The notes: a model not told the origin generated them from the sequence alone. A DNA stretch of 64,000 nt from Halopenitus salinus (GCF_042662125.1 NZ_JBHSXL010000003.1:372001-436000), one strand, 5' to 3'; positions 42,165 to 51,421 are shown, counted from the stretch's first letter. Program-made: numbers and translations.

Positions 42165-43925
42165 TCACAGAAGCTTCAACGGCCCTTCCTTCTCGACTTC
42201 CCCTGTATCCCTCTTGAGGAAGTATAGGTCGATCCAATCTTGATGGTCTTCCTCATAGAAGACGGGGAGACAGGTCCACGTGTACTCGTTACGTCGCTCA
42301 CAGCGAGTTTCGATCTGGTCTCGCGTCCAATCCCCGTCATGCTCTAAGTCGTAGCGGTTCCGAACGTTGTACGAGTGCTCGTCGGCGGCCGCTTTTACCA
42401 CCCGAAGTGAGAAGTCTCGGAGGTCTTGGAATGTGAAGGGGCCATTCATGTCGGTAGCCCTACTGAGGTCGCTCTCCTTCACACCGTCCAAGCAAAGCTT
42501 GTTCTCCGCGATTGCGTAGAACGGTTCAAGTTCCGGATGGATATCTGCGAGAACGCTATGGAGATACTCGTGTACGACTTCGTCGTACTTGTCTAGTGAG
42601 AAGTCGCCTGTCGGGGAGATTATTTCCAACTCTGCGCCGGTCTGTGTGACTCGACGTCGTCGTGGTTCGAGCAACGGGCAGAGGAAGGCGAGTCTGTCGG
42701 CGTGGAGGAGATACGCGTAGCTGAACAACCGCGATCGTGATGGAGACTCCTTGACCGGGTCGTGCCCTTCTGCGTAGTATTTCGAGTCGAGGACAGCGAT
42801 GGTCTCTTTCCCCTCTTGGAGGGCGTGGTCGGGCGCGTGGTAGATTTGGTTCTCGCCCTCGAAGGGATTGACCGACGGCGACGACGAGGGTTTGACGTTG
42901 GCGACCGAATCGAAATGGTCGTAGGACTTGATATAGGCGAGTTCGCGTTCGATCACCACCTGGGAGTACTGCTCGAACAGCGACTCCATGTTCAAGACGT
43001 AGTCCACGACCAACTCTCGGGGCCCGTCCTTGAGCTGCTGGCCGAGCGACGACGACAATACCGCCTTTGCGACGTCGAACGCCTTCCGGTAGTACTGGCG
43101 TTGTTTCGGAAGGTCACCGAGTGTGATGCGTCGATACTCGTCGATGCGGCCCAGTCCGCTGTCAACACCCATGCCCTCCAAGCGTTCGACCTCTCGATGA
43201 ACTTCCGAGAAGATGCGATCGTAGCCGGGATGGTCGTACTCCGAGGCATTCTGTCGGAACAGTCGGAGCAGCGTCTTCCCTGCGTAGTGGAGCAGCGAGT
43301 TGGCGGCGTTGTCGTACTCTGTTTCGTTTCGGATCCAATTCGGCTCGACAGTTCCCCGGGCGTGATTCAACAGGGTTTGTTCGACATCAATCTCTCCTCG
43401 TCCTTCGAGGCTGTTGGTCCGCCGCAAGATTAGGTCTCGAATGTACCCGTTGCGTTGGATCGTCTCAAGTCCCTCCAAGTAGTTTATCGCCATCACGACG
43501 AGCACGTCTTCGAGTTCGATATCGTCAGAGAGGAAATCCTGAAGCGGAATGCCGTGGTAGTCGATCGAACGGTTCTGATCGTATACCGCCAGGAGCATGT
43601 CGAATATCGGGCCCCAGTCGATCTTCGGGGTAATCGTGACCTTCGACGACGGGGTCAGGCTCACTGCCCCGACGATATCGGTCGCAGAAACGTGGATGAC
43701 GTCGCCGTCGTCGCCTTCCACGGTTACCGTGATAACGTCGTACTGCTGGTCGGAGTCGAGAGCATTCTGGCGCTTCGTGAACACGCCGGGACTCTCTCGT
43801 GTGAAAGACGCGCGACGAAGCTGATCAGTGATGGACGACGGACAGTCCTCTATCCGGATTTCCCCCCGCTCAGGGACGTCGAATGTATCCCGCCCGTACT
43901 GATAGACTTCGTCGACGGCACTCAT
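42165..43925 (-). CDS. mcrC: McrC-like restriction subunit
   Basis: 586 aa. The N-terminal half is a DUF2357-like/beta-rich McrC region (VSLTPSSKVTITPKIDWGPI). LVVDYVLNMESLFEQYSQVV (about residues 306-325) is the McrC hallmark helix. The PD-(D/E)xK nuclease motif is seen as PD (365-366) and LDSKYY (D380, K382). Family knowledge: McrC binds the McrB ring, stimulates its hydrolysis and cuts modified DNA. Its ATG shares one base with the McrB stop. A long C-terminal tail of about 100 residues beyond the nuclease is unusual. Confidence 0.88.
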   Translation of the reverse strand: MSAVDEVYQYGRDTFDVPERGEIRIEDCPSSITDQLRRASFTRESPGVFTKRQNALDSDQQYDVITVTVEGDDGDVIHVSATDIVGAVSLTPSSKVTITPKIDWGPIFDMLLAVYDQNRSIDYHGIPLQDFLSDDIELEDVLVVMAINYLEGLETIQRNGYIRDLILRRTNSLEGRGEIDVEQTLLNHARGTVEPNWIRNETEYDNAANSLLHYAGKTLLRLFRQNASEYDHPGYDRIFSEVHREVERLEGMGVDSGLGRIDEYRRITLGDLPKQRQYYRKAFDVAKAVLSSSLGQQLKDGPRELVVDYVLNMESLFEQYSQVVIERELAYIKSYDHFDSVANVKPSSSPSVNPFEGENQIYHAPDHALQEGKETIAVLDSKYYAEGHDPVKESPSRSRLFSYAYLLHADRLAFLCPLLEPRRRRVTQTGAELEIISPTGDFSLDKYDEVVHEYLHSVLADIHPELEPFYAIAENKLCLDGVKESDLSRATDMNGPFTFQDLRDFSLRVVKAAADEHSYNVRNRYDLEHDGDWTRDQIETRCERRNEYTWTCLPVFYEEDHQDWIDLYFLKRDTGEVEKEGPLKLL

Positions 43926-45157
43926 TACTCGTAGGAACCCATCTGGCGTCGCTCCTGTTCAAGTTCACGTTCGGCGAGTTCAGCAGCCGGGGAGAGGTCG
44001 AATTCCTCGAACTCATCATTCAGCGCCCGGTAGTGTTCCGCGATTCGTTCCACCTGCGGGAACGCTGCGGAGTTCAACAGCCGGGGAACGATGTAGGTTC
44101 GGAAGGCCTGTCCAACCGAATCGGTCTGGTCGTACTCGTACTCCCCGCCTTCTCGGCAGGCGACACCGACGAAGACGGCGACATCGCGGTAGTGCATCGG
44201 GCCAAATCGCATGATTGAACCCTGTGCCGTGGACTCGTTGCCGTGGTTGATCCCTTCGTAGTCCCGCTCAAACAGACGGAGTAACTCGGCGTCGTCGATG
44301 TCGGTCTGTCCCGAAATGTGCGTGTCGAGCCAGTCTTTGAACAGTTGGCGTCGCTTGTCCTCTTCGTACTCGTCCAACTCGATCATGGCGAATCGGCGGG
44401 TGATCGCGTTATCGAGTTCATTCACGGTTCGGTCCGACATGTTCATTGTACAGATAATGTTCACCCGCTCGTCGAGTTCGATGGTCTCTCCCTCATCAGT
44501 CTCGAAAATCGTCTGGTGCGGGTTTTCGATCGCGGTGTAAAGAGGTCCGAAGATCTTCGAGATGTCGGCCCTGGTGATCTCGTCGAGGATGACTCCGTAT
44601 TCGACGTCGAACCGGCGAGCTCGTTGAACACCCTCCGAGACACAGCCGAGCTTGGTCCGGTAGCTGAGCGATTCACCGGTGTAGTCCGGACTGATTCCGC
44701 CGATGATGTCCGACGGCGTCCATGAGGGTGTCGCGGTGTGGAGTGAGTATCCAATACCTGTTTCCCGGGCCAACTGCTTCGCAAACGTCGTCTTCCCGGT
44801 CCCCGTGGGTCCGTAGAGGACGACGGGTTTGCCGGCTTCGAGGGCGACCTTGGCGTTTCGCACGACATCTTCGGGGACGAGGATGTCTTCAGGTGTCTCA
44901 TCACCGCGAAGACTGACGAGACGCTTCAATCGATCTGATGCGAGACGTGACTCTAGGACTGCCTGCCGGACGTTTCCGAGACCGCGTTTCCCATCGTGGG
45001 CTATGTCGAGTTCTTGCTCCTCGATGAGATACAGAAGGACTTCCTCATTCTCAGCGTTCTCGATTGCTTCAACGACATCGCCCTCGACACGCCGGAGGAT
45101 GTTGATCTCTTCCTTAGCCTGCTCAAGCGTGTACGTGTCGTCAGACGAATTACCCAT
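43925..45157 (-). CDS. mcrB: McrB-like AAA+ ATPase/GTPase
   Basis: 410 aa. Walker A GPTGTGKT (residues 116-123), Walker B GVILDEI (188-194), and the sensor MNMSDRT, close to the McrB signature MNTADRS, followed by an arginine finger in TRRF (253-256). The 100-residue N-terminus is helical and charged and has no recognised modified-base reader such as EVE or SRA. That function may come from another protein, for example the PUA-like protein at 32.2 kb. It is the first gene of a two-gene operon with McrC. Confidence 0.88.
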   Translation of the reverse strand: MGNSSDDTYTLEQAKEEINILRRVEGDVVEAIENAENEEVLLYLIEEQELDIAHDGKRGLGNVRQAVLESRLASDRLKRLVSLRGDETPEDILVPEDVVRNAKVALEAGKPVVLYGPTGTGKTTFAKQLARETGIGYSLHTATPSWTPSDIIGGISPDYTGESLSYRTKLGCVSEGVQRARRFDVEYGVILDEITRADISKIFGPLYTAIENPHQTIFETDEGETIELDERVNIICTMNMSDRTVNELDNAITRRFAMIELDEYEEDKRRQLFKDWLDTHISGQTDIDDAELLRLFERDYEGINHGNESTAQGSIMRFGPMHYRDVAVFVGVACREGGEYEYDQTDSVGQAFRTYIVPRLLNSAAFPQVERIAEHYRALNDEFEEFDLSPAAELAERELEQERRQMGSYE

Positions 45158-45612
45158 TTTCAGATAGGTATAGCCGAGGATATATAAAATCCGTCTCAGG
45201 CAGTCTATTCTTTAGTATGGTATCGAAACTGCGCAGACGACGGAATATCCAATTATTGAACTGGTCCCCACCTTCTCGTCAAACACCATCTAGCGCTGGT
45301 GTCTCAACCCGGCGTGATTGTGGAGAGTGGATCCCTTCCGACGAGTGTACACTGTGGTGTGTACCTCTCACCTCAGTATGTAGTCACCTGGTATTGAATA
45401 TCTGAGACGTGAGGATATCGTCTCCGTCACGGTCACTTGTCATCAACGAGTTTAGTCTGCGCCGGCTCTGTTGAAATCCTCTTCGAGGAACACGTTCTGC
45501 CCGAGTTCCGGCCAGTACAGATGAAGCACAGATCGCTCAGTACAGGGGACTCACGAATCGCTCAGTGCAGCGGACACATTTTGCAGAACAGTCAGAGCCT
45601 GTCAGTACAGAA
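45158..45612. other. Gene-free spacer with a degenerate mobile-element-like repeat
   Basis: About 455 bp without a convincing gene. It contains the McrB promoter side, one reverse copy of the GATTTCAACAGAGCC-type repeat (45464-45498), and two close copies of atcgctcagt(a/g)cag near 45531-45570. It separates the defence block from the histidine kinase gene. Confidence 0.5.
45464..45498 (-). repeat. Degenerate island repeat, copy C
   Basis: Read on the reverse strand it contains agaacgtgtt, then gaagaggatttcaacagagc. It matches copy B (54863-54926) at 20 of 21 bases over the gaagaggatttcaaca(a/g)agcc part and again over AGAAC(A/G)TGT. Its orientation is opposite to copies A and B. Confidence 0.6.
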
Positions 45613-47262
45613 TCACGCTACGGTTTCAACGCCGAGGATCTCGAAGCGAACTCCACCGGTCTCACTCTCAGTCACCTGTATCTTCCACCCATGTGCAGCA
45701 ACTGTCTCGGCGACGATAGCGAGTCCAAACCCGGTCCCTTCCTCGCGGGTCGTATACCCCGGGTCGAACACGGACTCACGGTCACTCTCAGGGATACCGG
45801 GCCCATCATCAGCCACGTAAAATCCCGGCCGGTCAGGAAGCACTCCGACGGAGACCGTCACGTCCGGGCCGCCGTGATCGATTGAATTCCGAAACAGGTT
45901 CTCGAACAGTCGTTGGAGCCGTGTCGGGTCCGCTTTGAACGTCAGGTCGTCCTCGACACGTAACTCGGCAGCGTTTGTCTCAACCATCTCCCAACTGTTC
46001 TGTGCGACCGACGAGAGCAACACTGCATCCCACTGCTCGACTGGTTGGCCATCACGGGCGAGCGAGAGAATTTGCCTAATTAGGTCCTCCATCCGAGTTA
46101 GCGCCCGTTCGATGGCTGCTGCGTGTTCATTCTCTGCAACCTCCTCGACATCCTCGCGGAGTAATTCGAACCGCCCTGTGGCCACGTTGAGAGGATTACG
46201 GAGGTCGTGACTCACTAAACTGGCAAACTGTTCGAGACGTTCGTTCTGTCGCACTAATTCCTCACGATACCGCTCACGGTCAGTCACGTCGGTCAGAAGG
46301 ATGGTTCGGCCGAGCCCAGCTTTTGCTGTCCCATACGGTGTCTCTGTAACATGGTAATACCGGGGGCGGTCCTCTTGTTGGAGTTTCAAAATAGCGTCGT
46401 CGCTGTCAAGACAGTCAGCTACTCGTGGAAGTGTCGTCTTCAGAGGGGTGCCCTCGGCACCGTCAAGGTCAGGGAAGAGGGTCTGCGCAGCGCGATTCGT
46501 GTCTCGAATGTGGTTGCTCGCGTCAAGTGCAATAATTGGCTCGTCCCGTTCGCCGGCCAATTGGATGGCATCGAACTGGTCGATATAGACGAACGCGACA
46601 CCAACGGCGAAGACGGCGACCCCGAGCGGCTCGTAGGTAATGTCGATGAGGTAGGGCGTGGTGTACCCGATGATATCGAACACGACGGGCAGGCCGGTGA
46701 TTCCAACGAGAGCGAGGAGCGCTCGTGTGTCGAGATCGATCTCGGTGAACAGTTCCAACAGCATGAAATAGCCGACAAAGGCGAGTGCATACGAGAGCCC
46801 CATTGCAGTCCAATGTAGCGGCCCTGTGTACACGGACAGATGAGGGAACGGGGTGGCGACGGCTGTCGTCGTGAAGTATCCTTGGTGGAGAGGATTGGTG
46901 ACCTTCACCGCGACAAGTACGATGTAGACGGCGATAGCAAGGCGACGGTATGTCGGATTTCGATGGTAGGTCCGACCAGTATACGCTGAACAGAAGTAGA
47001 GCCATGCGCCGACAGCTGCGAGTCCCAGCACGAGCCCGAACGTATACCACGCGAGTTTGAGTGATATCGTTGGAGAGACGAGAAATCCGACGTGAGCGGT
47101 CGCCCACCCGCCGCTAGTCAGGAGGAGTGCCCACAATCCCCGTCGCGTATCAGCATTTGTGATACGTTGAAGGCGTGTGAGACTTATAAAACAGGCCAAT
47201 GCAGCCACGACGAAGAGACCAACATAGAGCAGAAAGAGAGGAGATGTCGTCGAGACAGCCAT
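45613..47262 (-). CDS. Membrane sensor histidine kinase
   Basis: 549 aa. Seven hydrophobic helices within residues 1-230 form a histidine-kinase 7TM-type input domain. A PAS-like segment follows (EPIIALDASNHIRDTNRAAQ, ending LLTDVTDRERYREELVR), then HisKA with H352 in SLVSHDLRNPLN, and HATPase_c with N459 (LFRNSIDHG), DDGPGIP (485-491) and GTGFGLAIV (509-517). All catalytic motifs are intact. No response regulator is encoded nearby. The gene is flanked by inverted copies of a degenerate repeat, so it may have moved as a unit. Confidence 0.92.
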   Translation of the reverse strand: MAVSTTSPLFLLYVGLFVVAALACFISLTRLQRITNADTRRGLWALLLTSGGWATAHVGFLVSPTISLKLAWYTFGLVLGLAAVGAWLYFCSAYTGRTYHRNPTYRRLAIAVYIVLVAVKVTNPLHQGYFTTTAVATPFPHLSVYTGPLHWTAMGLSYALAFVGYFMLLELFTEIDLDTRALLALVGITGLPVVFDIIGYTTPYLIDITYEPLGVAVFAVGVAFVYIDQFDAIQLAGERDEPIIALDASNHIRDTNRAAQTLFPDLDGAEGTPLKTTLPRVADCLDSDDAILKLQQEDRPRYYHVTETPYGTAKAGLGRTILLTDVTDRERYREELVRQNERLEQFASLVSHDLRNPLNVATGRFELLREDVEEVAENEHAAAIERALTRMEDLIRQILSLARDGQPVEQWDAVLLSSVAQNSWEMVETNAAELRVEDDLTFKADPTRLQRLFENLFRNSIDHGGPDVTVSVGVLPDRPGFYVADDGPGIPESDRESVFDPGYTTREEGTGFGLAIVAETVAAHGWKIQVTESETGGVRFEILGVETVA

Positions 47263-47345
47263 ATTGGACCGTCCCGGGGGCCAGAGTAATACTTTATGAA
47301 TCTGTAAGGTGACGATGTCTTGATAGCGCGTGATAGACGCGCAGT

Positions 47346-47407
47346 CTTCAGCGACTGGCTATTTCGGGTGAGAATATATTTGAAGAATAGTATTTCAACA
47401 GAGTTTA
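47346..47407 (+). repeat. Degenerate island repeat, copy A
   Basis: This 62-bp stretch starts cttcagcgactggct and ends atttcaacagagtttag. It aligns without gaps to copy B at 54.87 kb at roughly 70 percent identity by eye. It lies in a 400-bp spacer (47263-47662) that otherwise holds only the promoter of the kinase gene and AT-rich sequence. Confidence 0.6.
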
Positions 47408-47662
47408 GAATTGCTAGATGTAGAAAAACATCGACAGACAATCTGAAACAAAACGACGAGTGCGTGATAGGGTCAGAAATATAACTGCTGATAGCCTGTG
47501 GCTCGGAGTGACAGCACGACCGTACTAGAGGAGAATTTGATTCACTCGACACAACGGTGTGCGCCCAGATCAAGTCGAAGTGTGGTCGTTATCGAACTTC
47601 AGAGCACTCGATCTGTGGTCATTACATAAAAAATCACAGGCCGAACGCAGCTGGCGCGCGGT

Positions 47663-49126
47663 TCAGAACTCGAAAATGAATCCGAAGTTCACCGCCAGAG
47701 GTAACACAATCAGTAGGACATACATGGCAACACCCTTCCCAAACTTCGTAGCATTGGGTGCTGCCCCACCATTGGTCATCCAATATTTGTTCCACTCTCT
47801 ACTAAGTCGAGTGCGAATTGTTGAGGCGCTTCGAAACGTTCCATAAGCGGTGGCTCCACCGAGACCGACAACTGAAAGAGCGGGATTGTCATCACTATCT
47901 TGATCGAGGAATTCATCGAGTTTACTGTTCACCCAATCGGCTCGATGCTTACCAGGTTCAGGATCACGCGATCGTGGGACTCGATGAGGATTTTCGACAT
48001 CGACCAGCGTCGTCGCTTCGGTAACTGGGACTCCGTCCTTCGTTTCGACACGATCGGAATCACGGTCGATGTGCCCGGGGAGTTCGTGATCATTCGGGTC
48101 GTAATGAATCTGATCTTTATCGGGGAAGCCAGCGCGATCGTACGGTAGGTTCACGTCGCGTGGGTGGTGTAACGGAAGTGGCTGGTTTTGCTGCTCCCGA
48201 TGGCGGTCTCGACGAACATCTTCATCATACGCATCGCCGTCAGGACTGACCGGGGAGAACGGTTCGTTCTGAAACGGGAATGGGTTTCCAATGACCGGAA
48301 ACTGATGTTCGGGGTCCTCGGGCACAACGGGTGGCGCTTCGTCGCCCTTTCCCATTACGTTATATAATTTTAAAGTGTTGATACGGCCGCTTTTTGCTAT
48401 GTAGTATCGCGCTGTCTGTAGATCTTCCCAGCCTGCAAGATCACGAAGCATCTTCACATCCACCGATGCATCTGCGAGGAATGTCTCACCTGTCGCCCGT
48501 AGAGGGTGGGCAGAAATCTCTGACGAGTCCACACCGTCGGCGTTTTCGGCGGCCTCTTTCAACAGCCGGTTGATAGAATGCTGTTGCCAGTCAAGGCAAT
48601 CAAACTCATCGAAAAAAGTCACTAGACAAGCAGTGATTCGATACGACCAGCCGAACGCGATGACGCGTGCAGACCGGTCATATTTGGGAGACCACTTGCT
48701 TGTGTAGACGATTTTCTGTAGGTTTTCGGGAGTACAGAACTCAGCTCGTTTGATTACATCTTCTCGTTGTTCGGCTTTCAGATTTTTCCACGAGACCCCG
48801 GATTCCCACTCGCCGCTCTCTTGTAGTTCCTTCAGCCCTTTTCGTCCCCATACGTCAAGCGCGCCAACCCAGCATCGGCTACATCCACAGGGGTCGAACG
48901 AAGGGATACAAATCTCTCCGCGTTTCCAATCGATCCAAGATTCACGAAGATGCTGTATCTCTTGTAATCGCATTCCAAGTCGCCCTGCAAGTAAAATAAC
49001 ATAGCAGGTAATCAGGCGACGGGCACGATCGTCTATTCGTAGTGCCCCAATGTACATGCGGAAGTACGTATCAACACCAAGGGCGTCTGTAGCTGACGGC
49101 TTTCTATCGTGTGCAGTCACACACAA
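47663..49126 (-). CDS. Tyrosine recombinase with a long C-terminal extension and membrane helix
   Basis: 487 aa. The catalytic domain shows R53 (GRLGMRLQEIQHL), H207 and R210 (SAHPLRATG), W233 in place of the second His (AGWED) and Y241/Y242 (ARYYI). A Cys-rich insertion (CGCSRC, residues 80-85) lies after the Arg box. The N-terminal core-binding domain is short or absent. After residue 260 come about 200 hydrophilic, Pro/Asp/Arg-rich residues and then a hydrophobic end (YVLLIVLPLAVNFGFIF). A membrane helix on a recombinase is odd; a fusion or a non-integrase role should be considered. Confidence 0.8.
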   Translation of the reverse strand: MCVTAHDRKPSATDALGVDTYFRMYIGALRIDDRARRLITCYVILLAGRLGMRLQEIQHLRESWIDWKRGEICIPSFDPCGCSRCWVGALDVWGRKGLKELQESGEWESGVSWKNLKAEQREDVIKRAEFCTPENLQKIVYTSKWSPKYDRSARVIAFGWSYRITACLVTFFDEFDCLDWQQHSINRLLKEAAENADGVDSSEISAHPLRATGETFLADASVDVKMLRDLAGWEDLQTARYYIAKSGRINTLKLYNVMGKGDEAPPVVPEDPEHQFPVIGNPFPFQNEPFSPVSPDGDAYDEDVRRDRHREQQNQPLPLHHPRDVNLPYDRAGFPDKDQIHYDPNDHELPGHIDRDSDRVETKDGVPVTEATTLVDVENPHRVPRSRDPEPGKHRADWVNSKLDEFLDQDSDDNPALSVVGLGGATAYGTFRSASTIRTRLSREWNKYWMTNGGAAPNATKFGKGVAMYVLLIVLPLAVNFGFIFEF

Positions 49127-49279
49127 GCTAAATTTGTAGTTATTTAAAAGGGTAAGTTTGGAGAATATGATATATTAGAGTGGATGGGTAGATCTCGCTC
49201 TTATCTAATTTCATCCGTGATCAAGCTATTAGCAAGGTAGTCACCTACTGTCAGCCTCGTCCACCGCGCGGCACACATC

Positions 49280-50026
49280 CTACGCTGGTTTCTCAAGAGT
49301 CTCCAACTGGTGGCCAAGACGTCCCCCCGCAATTGCGTGGTTGTACGCCTGCTCTCGCTTCAGAATCTTAGCCACGGTCGGATGTGTCCACGGCACTTCC
49401 TCAGCGATACAACGGGTGGATTTGCCGTTGTCGGCAAGTTTCAATACCAACCGGATATCCTCTTTGTGTTCTTCCTCGATAACAAGATACTGTTTGTCAC
49501 CATCAAAACAGAGTCCAACCGGAGGCTGCCCATGGTAGTAACCATTCGAAATGCGCTCTTTGGTCTCCTCAATCGACTTCTCGATGTATCTCCTCATTGC
49601 TTCGTGCTCTGAGGCAGTTTGTAAGAGTTCGATAGCAACAGTCATTGGATCGTCTAAATCTATTGGCCCGGATCCGATGTCGTGGAGCTCGACATCGTTC
49701 TTACGGCAGGCCACGATGAGTTCCATAGTGTCATCAAAATCTCGGGCGAACCGACGCTTTCCATCGGCCCATACCAAGTCTGTCTCTCCATGTTCGATGC
49801 GTTTCATCACACGCTGCCACTCTCCACGGTCCTCTGTTGAGAATCCGCTTGACCACCTGCCGTCGTTATAGATCGTGTTCAGTTCGACCGGAGGATAGTC
49901 GTCCCGGTCGTTAATCACGGCCTCATATGCTTCGATATTCTCTTTTTGCCGTGGTATAGACCGGTCGCTGTCCTGAGAGAGTCGGGTGTAGCCGTCGGCT
50001 ATGAGAGTCTCTTCATCACTCGTCAT
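49280..50026 (-). CDS. Serine recombinase (resolvase/invertase family)
   Basis: 248 aa. The N-terminal catalytic domain has GYTRLSQDSDRSIPRQKENI with nucleophile S17, and LVWADGKRRFARDFDDTMEL carries the conserved Arg/Asp region. The C-terminus (KSTRCIAEEVPWTHPTVAKI) is a helix-turn-helix resembling the resolvase DNA-binding domain. Length suits a small resolvase or invertase, not a large serine integrase. Its start overlaps the AbrB-like gene by 11 nt, so that regulator and the recombinase are one operon. Confidence 0.88.
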   Translation of the reverse strand: MTSDEETLIADGYTRLSQDSDRSIPRQKENIEAYEAVINDRDDYPPVELNTIYNDGRWSSGFSTEDRGEWQRVMKRIEHGETDLVWADGKRRFARDFDDTMELIVACRKNDVELHDIGSGPIDLDDPMTVAIELLQTASEHEAMRRYIEKSIEETKERISNGYYHGQPPVGLCFDGDKQYLVIEEEHKEDIRLVLKLADNGKSTRCIAEEVPWTHPTVAKILKREQAYNHAIAGGRLGHQLETLEKPA

Positions 50027-50219
50027 CGTACTGGTGGACCGTCAGCTCCATTTTGTTTGCTGCACTACCCATCTCCCATTCGAGTTCATCACCCTGTGAC
50101 AGACTAAAGAACTCAGCCGTGTCTTTCGGAATGGTGACCCGGTACTGTTTGGTCTCGCGGGTGTTTCCGTCTCGATCAGTGACCTCTGATTCGGTAACTT
50201 GGACCTTCGTTTTCGCCAT
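50016..50219 (-). CDS. AbrB/SpoVT-type transcription regulator
   Basis: 67 aa. The swapped-hairpin AbrB fold is visible: KQYRVTIPKDTAEFFSLSQG then DELEWEMGSAANKMELTV. It is encoded just before the serine recombinase and overlaps it. Upstream are three copies of a TAACACTA-type motif (read on the coding strand), also found before a second AbrB gene at 52440, which suggests autoregulation. Confidence 0.85.
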   Translation of the reverse strand: MAKTKVQVTESEVTDRDGNTRETKQYRVTIPKDTAEFFSLSQGDELEWEMGSAANKMELTVHQYDDE

Positions 50220-50224
50220 GTCTG

Positions 50225-50292
50225 TTTAGTGTTACGTGTTGTACTACTATTAGTGTTAGGAAGGTGTGGTAAAGCTACGCCCCTAGTGTTAA
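50225..50292 (-). promoter_or_regulatory. Three copies of a tagtgtta motif upstream of the first AbrB gene
   Basis: On the plus strand the motif occurs as tttagtgttac (50225-50235), tagtgtta (50251-50258) and tagtgttaa (50284-50292). The first is 6 nt before the ATG. The same 11-mer tttagtgttac occurs at 52456-52466 before the other AbrB gene. It is a probable operator for AbrB-type proteins. The rest of the spacer to 50485 is AT-rich with no gene. Confidence 0.6.
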
Positions 50293-50485
50293 CACAACAA
50301 AATTATAACAATAACAACTCAGTCCACAAAATCGAACTGCTATGTGCCAGCACGAGGAGAGATTAGGGCTGTACACTAACTGGGCGTGTAAGAGTCTGAA
50401 AAAACAATTTTCTGCCCATCGCTACAAACGACGGCAGAATAGTCGTTAGTGGCGGACAAGGTTCGCCGCGCAGGGTCCCTTGGAA

Positions 50486-50899
50486 CTACTCGTAGTAACT
50501 GACGCGCTCAACAACTTCCGCGAAGGCGACATTCTCGCGCACATCAGTAATCTCGATAGTGACACGCTCGCTCTGTTTGGTGTCAGGAACAATAACGACG
50601 AAACCGCGCTCAACACGGGTTATACCATCGCCTTGATCACCAATATCTTCGATTTCGACGGTGCGTTGCTCGCCTTCTTCGATAGGGGGCGTCTGTGGCA
50701 CTTGATCGACCTGTGGATCAGCGTCAGTGTTGTTGGCCTCGTTGGTCGTGGGTACCGGCAGAACAGCCACACGATACGTCTCCTCTGCCTGTAGATCGCC
50801 AAGGCGGAGTTCCTGCTCCGGAATCTCAACCACATATGACCCATCACGCTCTTCGACTTTACCCGAGAACAGACACCGAAGTTCCTCTGAAATCTCCAT
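50486..50899 (-). CDS. TRAM-domain protein
   Basis: 137 aa. The C-terminal 65 residues are a TRAM domain: VEIEDIGDQGDGITRVERGF, then VVIVPDTKQSERVTIEITDV. The N-terminal 50 residues (LFSGKVEERDGSYVVEIPEQ) form a separate small beta region, and a Thr/Pro/Asp linker joins them. Haloarchaea have many TRAM proteins thought to act as RNA chaperones in place of bacterial cold-shock proteins. Role in this island unknown. Confidence 0.85.
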   Translation of the reverse strand: MEISEELRCLFSGKVEERDGSYVVEIPEQELRLGDLQAEETYRVAVLPVPTTNEANNTDADPQVDQVPQTPPIEEGEQRTVEIEDIGDQGDGITRVERGFVVIVPDTKQSERVTIEITDVRENVAFAEVVERVSYYE

Positions 50900-50952
50900 T
50901 TGTAAACCTTACACCGGATACGCGACGAAGAGCACTTTACTCTGCTGTCTGC

Positions 50953-51105
50953 CTATTCCGGCGCTACAACGTCCCCACACGCCGGACACTCGGTCCACAC
51001 GCCCTCGGTGCCGTCGTTCTTTTCGTATTCAACAAGAATCCATGCTTCAGATATGTCCTCACCACATTTCGGGCAACGACCGAGGGACGATTCGTCAGCG
51101 TTCAT
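50953..51105 (-). CDS. Small zinc-ribbon protein
   Basis: 50 aa from the chosen ATG (MNADESSLGRCPKCGEDI). Two CxxC knuckles, CPKC and CPAC, make a zinc ribbon with a short acidic end. It resembles the haloarchaeal DUF7837-type putative zinc-binding proteins. A longer frame exists upstream, but its basic sequence is unlike a haloarchaeal N-terminus. Possibly a nucleic-acid-binding protein. Confidence 0.65.
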   Translation of the reverse strand: MNADESSLGRCPKCGEDISEAWILVEYEKNDGTEGVWTECPACGDVVAPE

Positions 51106-51265
51106 GGAAGGGGTGGAAGGAGCGTGTGACAGTGTTCCTTCCAAATGAATTTCATCCGGGGGAGAACGTAAGGCTTTGGCGGCTTTACGGGTCAAACGCA
51201 CCGAATTTCCGGTGGATACATATCGCCAGTAACATTAACTCACAGCCATCAAAAACTTGGAACCC

Positions 51266-51421
51266 ATGAGTATCCGCACAGTACTTACTCGGCTAATGCC
51301 CGGTGACGAGACAGAGGTAGTCGTGGAGTGCCGTCAGTGCGGCGAGAATCTAATGTCGCGCGCAGATGAGTGTCCCAAGTGTGGATCAGATGAGATAGAA
51401 CACTTTCAGATTTCAGAGTAG
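51266..51421 (+). CDS. Small zinc-ribbon protein (51 aa)
   Basis: Starts MSIRTVLTRLMPGDETEVVV. Two zinc knuckles, CRQCGENL and CPKCGSDEIE, match the short rubredoxin-like zinc ribbons common in haloarchaea. It is encoded on the plus strand opposite to its neighbours, just upstream of and divergent from the 50-aa zinc protein. The pattern is characteristic enough to call despite the short length. Confidence 0.65.
   Translation: MSIRTVLTRLMPGDETEVVVECRQCGENLMSRADECPKCGSDEIEHFQISE

Noticed and set aside
45217..45405. Short forward frame of 62 codons between McrB and the kinase
   Set aside because: No start context, no promoter at the right distance and a composition unlike haloarchaeal proteins.
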